Origin: Sipunculus nudus
Taxonomy: Eukaryota; Annelida; Sipuncula; Golfingiida; Sipunculidae
NCBI GenBank assembly: GCA_026874595.1
Contig: CM049316.1
Coordinates: 56,677,676 to 56,741,675, forward strand
Reading direction: 5' to 3'
Length of the DNA stretch: 64,000 nt
Shown: positions 1 to 19,412 of the stretch, piece after piece
Layout of the letters: the number at the start of each line of letters is the position of its first letter
Position numbering within the stretch: position 1 is the first letter of the stretch
Notes under the pieces: model-generated
The model's input: the letters and a program-made list of their open reading frames with translations, nothing else
Told to the model about the DNA's origin: nothing
Database searches by the model: none
Position numbers and translations under genes: made by a program

Positions 1-927
1 TTCCTATCAGACATCTGAATGTCAGGTTTCATATACACAATTCTGGGAATAATCATTACATAATGAGTCAGGAGTCAGGACAGGCTTAAAGTCCTAGTCC
101 TGGATTTAAGAGTAGAAGGTACTTGGTTCAAGAACCCTTCAGTGTCTCAACAGAACAAGAACACCACAAATGGTGTATAAAATGCCGTTGCATATCTTGT
201 GACCTCATTAAATAAGCACAAATTTTGCAGATAATTTAAATAAGTAGTTTTATAGTACTGTTTAACATTTCATGAAAATTTATCAAATTTCTGGTAGGTC
301 ATCAAAACACCACCAACGTCTGGTTACTTCTGACCTCATTAGATATGCATGGGTTTTGCCAGGAACAAAACTTAGGTGAGATATTATATTGATGAATATT
401 TTTGTTGAGTTTTATAAAAATCATTCATATTCCTGGCAAGTTATTGTTGCGACACCACATAGTAGTCTAGTCACCTCTTACCTCATTAAATATGTGTGAA
501 ATTTGTCTCACCCAGTATTGATAATCTATTGGTTAAAAGCTATGGAGAGTTTTTGTGAAAATAAAAATCAAAGGCCGTCAAGTTATTGCTGCAACATTAC
601 AAGTAACAGAAGAACACAGATGGAGTGTGGGTATGCCACAATGCATCCCGTCACAGACAGGCATATAAAAATGGGGAAATCTCAATAGAACCTCTCAAAT
701 TCACTCTATTTTCTCAATTGCAGGTAATGACTTGCAGATAATTCTTAAAAAAGAATAAAATATTATTATTATCATATGATTACTTACATCTTCGAACAAC
801 CAGAACTGTCATAAACAAGTCATGGACTTATCCTTTAAAATAAAACTGTAAAATTTTTAGAGCAAATTTCTTAAGTTTTATTGAGATTAGTGCCAGTCTT
901 GAATCAGACAGTTCAAGCATCACTCAC
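1..927. other. DUS2 intron (left edge)
   Basis: The sequence after the donor at 927 is AT-rich. No further DUS2 exon, and in particular nothing resembling the expected dsRNA-binding domain, could be read on the minus strand here. A loose 150-170 bp similarity recurs (phrases like tcacctcttacctcattaaatatg near 470 and tgacctcattagatatgc near 330, tgtgacctcattaaataagc near 200), suggesting a decayed tandem repeat. Confidence 0.5.
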
Positions 928-10445
<9,518 letters not shown>

Positions 10446-10493
10446 TTATAAATTTATAATTATTGATATATATGTATATAATATATGTATAAA

Positions 10494-10495
10494 TA

Positions 10496-10568
<73 letters not shown>
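10494..10568. repeat. (TA)n microsatellite
   Basis: About 35 TA units with one interruption, 65 bp upstream of the DUS2 coding start, inside the 5' UTR intron. A perfect 7-bp stem with a TTAT loop (10580-10597) follows it. Confidence 0.95.
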
Positions 10569-10571
<3 letters not shown>

Positions 10572-10939
10572 GTCCATCTCTGGACCTTATGGTCCAGTAT
10601 TACCTATATATGTTGGATCTCCATCTGTCCAACAGATCAAACATGATGATATATTAATATCATTATATATACAGTATTTGTGATATTCTCTTTAATTCAG
10701 TAGTTTAATGACTAATGCAAACCATAATATCACATATGACTTAATGACATAATAGGCTACTGGAGTGGGGAGAAAGTTAGAACACAATTTGACACGACTA
10801 TACTATTACTATACTAGAATTACATGGCACTTGTGTTTAGCTGCATGTATTTTGTTTTTCCCACTTATTTTTACCTGCCTCTTACTTCTTCATTACATGT
10901 ATTCTAATCATCACATCGTCCGTCTCTATACGCACATAC

Positions 10940-11090
10940 CTCTTCAAAACAGTGCGTGAGTGCTTCTATAGTTGCTCCGGCAATACGACTTTCTTCAGAG
11001 AGAGGGAGAGACTGAGAAAGATCAGACGGACGGATGGAGAGAAAAAGAGGGGATTTTGAGTCTGACAATTTATTGTGGTCAGACACTGGT
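10940..11090 (-). promoter_or_regulatory. DUS2: likely DUS2 5' UTR exon and promoter-proximal region
   Basis: A good donor (GAAGAG|GTATGTG, exon end 10940) on the minus strand lies 513 bp upstream of the exon carrying the start codon, matching the acceptor at 10434. The region is less AT-rich than its surroundings. The transcription start was not identified; the exon's upstream limit is a guess. Confidence 0.45.
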
Positions 11091-12734
11091 TGTAAACATA
11101 GCCACCGTTTGGAAGCTATCGCGATATCGTCCGTTGCTGATCGTTCATGAACATCAGTATGACTGGATCAGTGACTTACTGTATCAGATCTGTAGGCCGT
11201 GGAAGCAGCAGTCGGATCTAGCTATCACAACAACATGCAACACGCACGTTTTGGCTAAGCGAGACTACGCTCGTTTATTTTTAGTCCGGTAGGTGGCGCT
11301 GAATCAATTCCACTTTGCCTCAGAACTACCAATGCGCTAAAACTTTATAACAATGTATTTAATTATTTTAATAGCCCGTCAATCTGTGTAGTTCAAAAGT
11401 ATGAGGACAGATTAAAGGTAGTGACCCTTGATATAAATTCATCTAAGAACATATGTCCTAATTTCTGTGTTGTATTTTTTATATTTTAAATGTAGCCCGT
11501 TTGTATAATTATCACAATTGAGTCTTAGGCAAATTTTTTTGAAGCACGAGAATCGAATATTTTTATATACTGCAGTATATTTTTATGTTCATTTGTATAA
11601 TAAGCCACGTTTACAAGTGTATCAAAGTTAAGCAAAAAATATTGCACGTATTGAAAACCTCGATCAAAATAGAGAAGAATTCAATGGACCGAGTTTAAAA
11701 ATACAACGCATTAAAATTAAGTAAGTTTTCAGTCATTTAATTTGAATATAATTGTTACTTATCCCTTCCATCCCTCCGTCTTATAATTTAATAAGAGTAG
11801 TTTTAAGAAGAGTTCATAAATGGATTTTATCCGTTCCTGTGCCTCATAGTACGAAGAAAACTAACCTAGATACATACGAGAGAAAACGTACAGAAAGTTA
11901 CGATTAAGATTCAAAATTATTAACTTATATTGACTTCAAATGGATTCGATGATATTTTTGAACTTAAATGGGTATACGTCGGCAAGTGAGACCCTTATCG
12001 GACAAGGAGGTGGGTGTTTCGGTTCAAATCTATATGAATATCTTAATTTTTTGCTCTAAGAAAAACCCTTTAGTTTTAGTTATTCCTTTTCATGATGTAC
12101 ACTTTACATGTCTAGGAAGTGAAGCCTATTAATCAAGTCCTGAATGCCCATTCAGATATATATGCCCAGTGCATGTAAGTCCATTACTGTAAATGGCCAA
12201 GCCAAAGAAAGAATTAACACACTGAACGTTATAATGATAAATAAAATCTTTTCGCAGATATGTACATTTGAGAAATAAAGAGATCACATAGTCCATGGAA
12301 AGAAGAAAATTGTTTTGTGGATTTATATTCCTCATATTTCCCCAATCAGTTTTAATGTGCCTCAAGTTATTAGTAATGCTCTTAAGTATGCCTCGATCAG
12401 GCTCTATACAAATGATTAATTAATGAAGGTATAATTCAAATTATATTTAACCTTGTGTTGTTCACGTATGCACCAATTCGAAAACTGGAGCGCAGGTTTT
12501 CCTGGGTGCTGGCAAAGGTGCATGTATTAATTCTCGACCTGCTAACTATGGAAAATAAATCGCCTTTTGTTCCGGGTGACTAGGTACATCCTTTTCATGC
12601 CAAAAACAAATTAATATTCTGTTCAGCCTTCGATACCTTGCTCTGTAGGCCTATATAGTTTTTAGTTCTATAGATAAAGAATTGTTAAAGTATTGCTTCG
12701 TGGAATATAGGGACACGCATCACAAGAAAATTTT
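11091..12734. other. intergenic, nothing recognised
   Basis: AT-rich unique-looking sequence between the DUS2 5' end and the transposon cluster. No conserved ORF, RNA gene or clear repeat was recognised on either strand. Confidence 0.5.
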
Positions 12735-12931
12735 CAGGGAAAAAGGTGGAATCTACGTTCTGTGAATAGGGTAATCAATTAAAAAAAACTGGTTCAGTTG
12801 ATCGGCAGACTGGGAGTGGCAGGCCAAAGACTGCAAGAACTGAGGCGAACTGAAGAGGACATTCTTTATCAAGAGGACAATCAGGGGTACACATGAGTCA
12901 CAGAGGAAAATTGCAAGTAACTTGGGGATAA
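12735..12931 (+). pseudogene. Tc1/mariner-type transposase, N-terminal HTH remnant
   Basis: Readable across three frames: FQGKRWNLRSVNRVIN, then TGSVDRQTGSGRPKTART, then THESQRKIASNLGI. These fit the paired helix-turn-helix of Tc1/mariner transposases, including the GSGRPRTxRT AT-hook-like linker. Frame changes and stops (TAA near 12780, TGA near 12850) break it. It ends exactly where the LTR begins at 12932. The catalytic DDE part is absent. Confidence 0.7.
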
Positions 12932-13581
12932 TGTAACGGGGAGTGGAAAGTAAGACATGGCCGGTTTAGTCTGCCGGTACCTGTCAGACCTGCTTCCGCC
13001 TGTCATACGAGCTTCCGCTGGTCAGACGGTCTTCCGCCGGTTAGACAGCCTTCCGCCCGTCAAACGGGCTTCTGCCAGAACATCTATGAAAGGGGGCGTT
13101 CGCCAGTTTCTGGGTCAGATCGTCTCGACAGCTCAACGTGTGCCCATCGCCCAGACAGCTCGATCCAACACAGCGAGGCAACAGTGATCAGCGTCTGACC
13201 TTCTCATTAAGTGCGGCGAGATCTCCTGACCAGTCAACTAAAAATTGTGTAATTCTGGGTACTCTGTGTTCAGCTTTACGATATTTCTGGCGATATTTAA
13301 ATTTTTTTAATCTTTAGGAAATCATCTTTAGCATCTTTAGCGGTTTCTGTAAATTATCGGATTTGTATTTAAATACTATATTGTGGAACCATCCTGCATT
13401 ATTTGAAATTGCTATCGTAATTGTTATCGTAAATTGTTGTTTGAATAGGTAGTGTTTAAGTTTATCTGAATCTTTTATAAATTTTCTTCCAGTAGTGAGG
13501 TATGTGAGCAAGTGGTGAGTGATCAGCATGAACTTTTACTTGAATACGACCTCTGACCTTTAAGGTCACTGCTACGTTACA
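12932..13581 (+). repeat. 5' long terminal repeat of the gypsy element
   Basis: A 650-bp segment beginning TGTAAC and ending GTTACA, perfect 6-bp terminal inverted repeats with the standard TG...CA. It is followed after two bases by a primer-binding-site-like sequence. It contains a 19-bp GC-rich tandem array (12993-13076). Confidence 0.75.
12993..13076 (+). repeat. 19-bp tandem repeat inside the LTR
   Basis: Units start CTTCCGCC or CTTCCGCT at 12993, 13012, 13031, 13050 and (partial, CTTCTGCC) 13069. Consensus is roughly CTTCCGCCnGTCAGACGGn. A diverged unit precedes it from 12971. The last full unit holds a CCCGT-CAA-ACGGG stem. Confidence 0.9.
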
Positions 13582-13583
13582 AG

Positions 13584-13603
13584 TGGCGGCAGCACTTCGA
13601 TCC
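13584..13603 (+). promoter_or_regulatory. candidate tRNA primer-binding site
   Basis: TGGCGGCAGCACTTCGATCC begins two bases after the LTR end. TGG is the complement of the universal tRNA CCA tail, and TTCGA lies where the complement of a T-loop is expected. A tRNA-Ser-like primer is possible but the tRNA cannot be fixed from here. Confidence 0.55.
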
Positions 13604-13979
13604 TAGGCTATTACAGTTCTGAAGTGAATAAATGTCTAACAGTAGTCAATATTTTTCATACTTCTTGAATTCATGCCGCATCATATTTTCCCAACAAGCT
13701 TTCTTAATTGTAGTGTAACTACTTGAAAATATTATAACTAGGTCTCATATTTGACACCAGGTGTCACTGCTGCATGTACAGAACATTAGTTGACAGGTGA
13801 AACTGTTTGCAACAATTTAATATTACATTTATCCAATTATACAAATTGAACAACAGAAAGTTCAGTTGGGTGTTCAAACTGCATACAACTTTAAAACATC
13901 CCAGAATATCCCAAGAATATCTGAACCAGGTTTAAACAATTAAACGCCACTGCTCACCAATGAAAGTGATCGAGATATC

Positions 13980-15020
13980 ATGGCCAGCAATCAACATCAG
14001 CCTAAAACACAGCAACTAAGCAGTGATTACAACCAGCTTTCTTCAAATATTGATGGCACTGATCCCATCTGTGACATAGATGGCCCCCTGCTAGTTGACG
14101 CACCTCTTCATGCATGGGGCTCACTGACATCGTTTGACCTGGGCGGTATGATAAGTTTACTTAAAGATATTCAAGCTTCAATGGATCAGCAATCACGCGA
14201 ATTGCAAGAGATGTATATTCAGCACAAGCAACAGGTAGAGATGCAACAAATTCAAGCTGTTCAACATCATGACTTCGCTGGATTAGTCGATCTAGTCAAC
14301 AATCAATTACATATCTGCAACAGCAAATGGATTGAGGATAAAAGGTGACCAACCCCCTTGTGGTGGAAATACGCCAATGGCATCAAATTACCATGCGATG
14401 CAGCATATGAATCGGCGCTCAGCTGCCTAAGCCCAACGTCACTGCACCCACCGCACTGCCATCTACGTCAACACCTGTGTGTCAACTTCAAGCAAACGTG
14501 ACTGACGGATTGTTATCATCATGCACAACTTCACAGAGGAGAAAATTTCCACCACTGCCGAAACTCAAAAGGTTTTGTGCAACGAGAGACTCCAATTCTA
14601 GACCGGGTCCCGAAGAAGTCAAATTATTTTCACCGCTTAGACATACCAGATACAATGAAGTGCGTTTTCGGGAGAAAAGTCAGTGTGATGAGATACATCC
14701 AGCACATGTGGTATATTAGCTCCACCCAACATTACATACATCCGTGTTTCACAACTGCTGGTCATTCTCAAGCTGCACCATCAAGTTTCACGCAAGCATT
14801 AAAATTACCCATGCCATCCCATGGTTTCAGATCATCACCTGCTGTGAGTTATAATGGTTTAGGAGTTCGTCAGGACAGTTATCTTCATAACATTAATTGT
14901 TCACCAGCACAATTTGAATCGCTCCATGGAAGACCTGCACTGTCCACAGTAATGAAATTACGGAGCGGAGACTCAATTTGGTGCAACTACCAAAGGTTCG
15001 ACCGATGTCAGTCAACCTGA
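13980..15020 (+). pseudogene. gag-like region of the gypsy element
   Basis: A 122-codon frame (13980-14348) starting MASNQHQPKTQQ is rich in Gln and has a coiled-coil-like stretch (LLKDIQASMDQQSRELQEM). Two later frames (14477-14719, 14577-15020) continue the region. No CCHC zinc knuckle was seen. Assignment as gag rests on position between the primer site and protease; capsid homology was not recognised directly. Confidence 0.55.
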
Positions 15021-15129
15021 TCCTACACATGTTAATCCTACACAATACTTTAAAATGCCAGAAGATGTACGTCCCCCTCTCAAGGACACTAAAATCCAAA
15101 TTAGAAGGGGTGATGGAGAATCGTCGAGT

Positions 15130-15320
15130 CATTTGCAATTGGTGAAGTGGACCTTCCTGTGAAAATTGCACAGCGTGTGTTAATCCATCAAGTGATAGTT
15201 GCAGAAGTGGAAGCGGATGGAGTAATAGGCTTCGAATTTCTTAAACAGCATGGTTTCAGCATTTATATTCAAATTGGTTGTATGCGGGTTGGGGACAATG
15301 ATATTGTCATGTAAACAGGG
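15130..15320 (+). pseudogene. aspartic protease remnant of the gypsy element
   Basis: Reads GEVDLPVKIAQRVL, then VEADGVIGFEFLKQHG, the C-terminal flap and IxGxxFL region of retropepsins. The catalytic DTGA segment expected upstream is not visible, so the domain is incomplete. Confidence 0.65.
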
Positions 15321-15484
15321 GAGAGAAGGGTTCACAATTTCCCTACGTGAGAAGATGACCATCCAAGCCTTAGTGAAATCTTTGTAGTAGGATACATAAA
15401 CGACCCAAAAGACTGCTGTCTTTTGCTGTCGTAGTACCTAATGAAAGATTTCAAGGTGATAATGGAATTCTCGTAGCTAAGATA

Positions 15485-16699
15485 GTGGTAAACCCCAAGA
15501 AAGACTGCATTCCATTGCGATTCACTAATCTCAGCGACTTACCTTTTCAACTTGAGAAAAATGACATGGCTGTTCATGGACATCATCTGGCCCAGGTCAC
15601 TGATATTTCAACTGAACCTGAGAGTGAAAATTCCTTCACCTTTGTGCAGGTCCCTGGACACCTTACAACACTTTGGGAAGAATATTCATCCGAACTAGAG
15701 GAAGAACAACGCCAAGCTGCTCTACAGATGCTCTGCACGGTTCAACATGTGTTTGCTAAGGACAAAGGTGATCTTGGTAGAACTGATCTGATCTAGCACA
15801 GCATCAGCACTGCATGGAGACGCCCAACCTATAAACAGGCAGCACGGCGACTTCCATTAAAAAGAAGGGATAGTTTATCCAGGATATTCAGCGGATGCCC
15901 AAGCAGAAGGTCATCGAGCATTCAAATAGCCCCTGAGCAGCCCTATTGTGCTGGTCAGAAAGAAAGATGGGTCAACACGTTTTTGTGTGGGTACAGGAAA
16001 TTAAAAATGTAACGCTCAGAGGCAGTTATCCACTTCCCTAGACGCCGTTGGTAGAGCCAAGTAGTTTTCCACACTCGAGCTTGCCAGTGCCTACTGACAA
16101 GAGGTTATGAAACTGAAAATGTTTAGAAGATAGCTTTTGCCACAGTCACAGGATTTTATCAGTTCAAAACAATGCCACTCGGTCTGTGCAATGCACCAGC
16201 GACATTTGAACGCCTGACAGAATGCGTTCTGGCAGTCTTACTATGGCATACATGTCTACTCTTAATAGACGATGTCATAATCTTCAGTCCTGAGTTCAAC
16301 AGTCACCTTGGGAGACTTTAAGAGGTCATCTGTAGGATCGGCAAAGCTTAACTTAAGCTGGCACCGAAAAAAAGTCACTTATTCAAGAAAAAGATTGAAT
16401 ACCTGGGACATATTGTTTCTGCAGAAGGAATTGCGACTAATCCTGAGAAACTTTCCACTATGAGATATTGGCCCATCCCCAGCAGCGTCACCGAGCTAAA
16501 GAGCTTCTTGGGCTTCTGTTCCTATTACAGAAGGTTTGTCAAGAACTTTGCAACTATAGCCAGTATTATACATACTATTTTGAAACATCAAACCTCTTGC
16601 TACTGGAATGATGCCTGCCAAGAAGCAATCTGTAGACTCAAGAATGCCTTATTGTCAGCTCCCATACTCACCCCACTGGCACTAACATTTTCATTCTAG
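15485..16699 (+). pseudogene. reverse transcriptase remnant of the gypsy element
   Basis: The pre-RT linker ends ...VFAKDKGDLGRTDLI, directly followed by TAG (15794-15796). Downstream pieces include VRKKDGSTRFCV, FYQFKTMPLGLCNAPATFER, LIDDVIIFS (Asp-Asp at 16268-16273, catalytic box), KIEYLGHIVSAEG and LKSFLGFCSYYRRFVKNF. They lie in different frames with several stops. The motif order is that of Ty3/gypsy RT. Confidence 0.88.
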
Positions 16700-17080
16700 A
16701 CACGGATGCTAGCCATACAGGTATTGATGCTGTACTATCATAAGTCCAAGACGTTTACGAGAGAGTCATCGCCTATTACAGTAAGTCCTTTTCAGCAAGT
16801 GAGAAAAACTACTGTGTAACAAAGAAAGAACTGCCGGCAATAATCAAAGCGGTCCGCCACATTCATCACTACCTGTATGGTCGTTAATTTCTAGTGAGAA
16901 CCGATCACGGTGTTCTATCTTGGCTTTTTAATTTCAAGGAGCCAAAAGGCCAACTCGCTAGATGGTTTCAACAACTTGGTTGTTACGAATTTCACATTCA
17001 ACCTAGAGCAGAGCAGGGTCATAGCAAAAAAATTATATCGAGACGCCCATGCTCTACTTCTCTTTGTTATCACTGTGACG
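16690..17080 (+). pseudogene. RNase H and tether remnant of the gypsy element
   Basis: FILDTDASHTG (Asp codon at 16699) is the first RNase H acidic motif. It is followed by YYSKSFSASEKNYCVTKKEL and LVRTDHGVLSWLFNFKEPKG, standard gypsy RNase H motifs. Stops at about 16741 and 16885 break it. The tether ends ISRRPCSTSLCYHC, the LSRRPC...CxxC motif before integrase. Confidence 0.85.
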
Positions 17081-17157
17081 GCTATGAAAAGCGGAAAACA
17101 ACAGAGAGAGTTTAACTCCGGTCAACTGATACCCCGCAGTTCTGTACAATGTAAGGC

Positions 17158-17630
17158 ATGCCTTCAACTGCAGTTTCCTTGCTCGCCGACAGATCTTCAG
17201 TAGAGATTCAGCAACTCCAGCTTGTGGAGCCAGCTATTAACCCAGTTTTTCTGTGGAAAGAAGAGAGAGAGAGACCAACGCACTTCTTTCCAAAGAAGTC
17301 TAGCATTTTTCTCTATGCTAAGCTACACCACATACACGAATTGGCTCGTGAAAAACTTATTGCAGCTAGTGACATGAAGAAAAGTACTATGGCCAGGGGG
17401 AACATAGAGAGGACTATCAGCCAGGTCAAGCAGTCATGATACGGTATACCTTATAGGCGCCGTAGAGGTTATTCACCCAAGCATCAGAAGCGATGGGACG
17501 GCCCTTATCTGGTGCTGCGGCTAATCAGGGATTTTATACAGGAAGTCAGAAGACTCACCGAAGTAAACCGTTTACCATCCATCATGACAGGATAAAGCCT
17601 TATCATGGCACGTATGACAATTGGCTTGAA
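17158..17630 (+). pseudogene. integrase remnants, catalytic core deleted
   Basis: An N-terminal piece (EIQQLQLVEPAINPVFLWKE) is followed by the piece HIHELAREKLIAASDMKK that normally lies after the DDE core. The zinc-finger and catalytic core between them (near 17290-17310) are missing. At 17450-17620 the C-terminal GPY/F module is readable, including KRWDGPYLVL with its codons from 17488. Confidence 0.75.
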
Positions 17631-17660
17631 CAACTGACAATGGCAACTGCAAAAGTATAA

Positions 17661-19383
17661 TTATATACATGTATTTATTTTTATATTTTTGTTCTCTGAG
17701 CAACAATAAAGGGTCATTGTTTTGTTTTCAACTTATTATTGAAGTGACATGTTTTTATAAATCATTGTCCTCTGCTGTTTTACACAATGCTGATGCTTTC
17801 TTTCGTATCAATATGTATTGAAGTATAATAAGAAAAATTTCTATACAATTGATTAATATTATGCATTAAATACATAGACCTATATGAACTCTCTATATTA
17901 AATTTATAACATACGATTCATAAGTTTTTCTTAATTTTCAAATCACACTTAAACCACTACATTACTTACATTCAACCAATGTCAAATCGCATCCTTCCCT
18001 GCCCAGCAAATTCTTAAATTCAAGTCAGCTCGCCCCACGCTGCACAATTTGCATGGCCTATATTCTAACCACCCTGCCCCACAAGGTAACAGTAAATGTT
18101 TTATTGTTGTCACGAAAATCAAACCCAGATTTTGCGATTCACGTGTAGTATTATAATATCACATTTATTGCACAGTTTACTGCGTCTGTTAAGGCCTTTA
18201 TCCGGGTTTGTTAAATATTTGAACAAATATATGTAATAAAAAAATATATTTAATAAAAACAGTAAAATTCTTCAATTTAAATTTATTTTTAATGATACTT
18301 AAATAAATGGACTGAACGGCTTGCACCGGTTCACCTAAACTGCTCCGAACCATGCATCCACAGCTTGCAATTGACTGGACCAGGACCGGACCGCTTATGT
18401 TATGGACCAGGGGACGGTAAGGTCCCCACCTGTAGACAACAGTTTCAATATCAATCATTAAATTTGTTTTAGGTAACATATTTACATATACTTCTTTACA
18501 CTTTGAGTCCTTACCACATGAGGAATGATTTAGGGGGATCGATTAAGTACGTAGCATCGCTGGCAAAAATCTCCTTGAAAAATATCAGCCCAAAAATCAT
18601 TTACGTTTAATACTAGGTCCATGAGGTATATACATGTATCATTTTAAACTTTTGTGATATTCTTTCTGATGGTGTATGTATATATGAAATTAACATTTAT
18701 TTCTTATGAAATTTTAACAAATCTGAAAACTAGATTTGAAGTGATGATTCGATCCTTTCGCTGTATTATGTTAACACACATGTACTTTAGTTTAGAATTC
18801 TTTCAATTAATGTTCAAAAATTATATTTAATATACCGCATGGAATTTGAAACAATCTTTTCAGTAAATAAACATACTTATTCTTATGTTATGCTTTTATA
18901 ATACTTTAAATTAACAATTAACCAGCTCTGAATAAATAAATATCCAAATGTACATAGTTTCTACCAAAATGTACACCACAATGCCCATTGCATGCAATAT
19001 GTTTTTCATCACAATGTTATGTAATTAATACTTTCAAAATACAATAAAAAAATTTAAAAAAGAAGTTGGTTAGACAGGAATAAAAGAAAAGTATTACATT
19101 ATATTATACGAAAGAAATCTGCTTTTGTGATAGCTTCAGTTGGATAACTGTTACACATAAATTGAGTGTGATGAATTTTTTTTTATTTTTCTTTTAAGAG
19201 TTTATAAGCAACTTTAACCCAAATCTCTTACGTGGCCTGAAGCTGCGTCTCCCTGGCGAAGCCGCCGCAAATGGGCCCTGAGGGCAGTTTACACCGTACC
19301 AATCTTACTGCTGTGATGGCTGGTATGACGATTCTTTACGGTAATCGAATGAAGGTTAAGGTCATGTCGTGTCAGCAGGAACC
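17661..19383. other. intergenic, SACM1L promoter side
   Basis: AT-rich to about 19190 with nothing recognised. From 19200 the sequence becomes GC-richer up to the SACM1L start, as expected for a promoter and 5' UTR. An ATG at 19316 lies upstream and out of frame with the start at 19384; whether it is transcribed is unknown. Confidence 0.5.
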
Positions 19384-19412
19384 ATGGCGCTGCTACACGA
19401 GTCTATGCGCCT
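19384..19412 (+). CDS. SACM1L: SACM1L exon 1 (coding part)
   Basis: ATG GCG...: MALLHESMR plus two bases at the donor CT|GTGAGTT. Start context ACCATGG is optimal. Joining to exon 2 gives a split Leu codon and continues into the conserved [10 protein letters not shown]. Confidence 0.9.

Larger units (their letters stand above)
12932..17660 (+). mobile_element. decayed Ty3/gypsy LTR retrotransposon, 3' LTR not found
   Basis: In order: 5' LTR 12932-13581, tRNA primer site near 13584, gag-like region 13980-15020, protease remnant 15130-15320, reverse transcriptase 15480-16400, RNase H 16460-17020, integrase remnants 17030-17630. The pol order PR-RT-RH-IN is Ty3/gypsy. Many stops and frame changes and a missing integrase core show it is dead. 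No second LTR is seen after 17660. It interrupts a mariner transposase remnant at 12931. Confidence 0.88.

Noticed and set aside
12957-13187. 76-codon ORF rich in Arg and Pro
   Set aside because: Translation of the GC-rich tandem array in the LTR.
17661-18480. Search for a 3' LTR matching 12932-13581
   Set aside because: No TGTAAC start, no 19-bp array and no GTTACA end were found; the 3' LTR is taken as absent.
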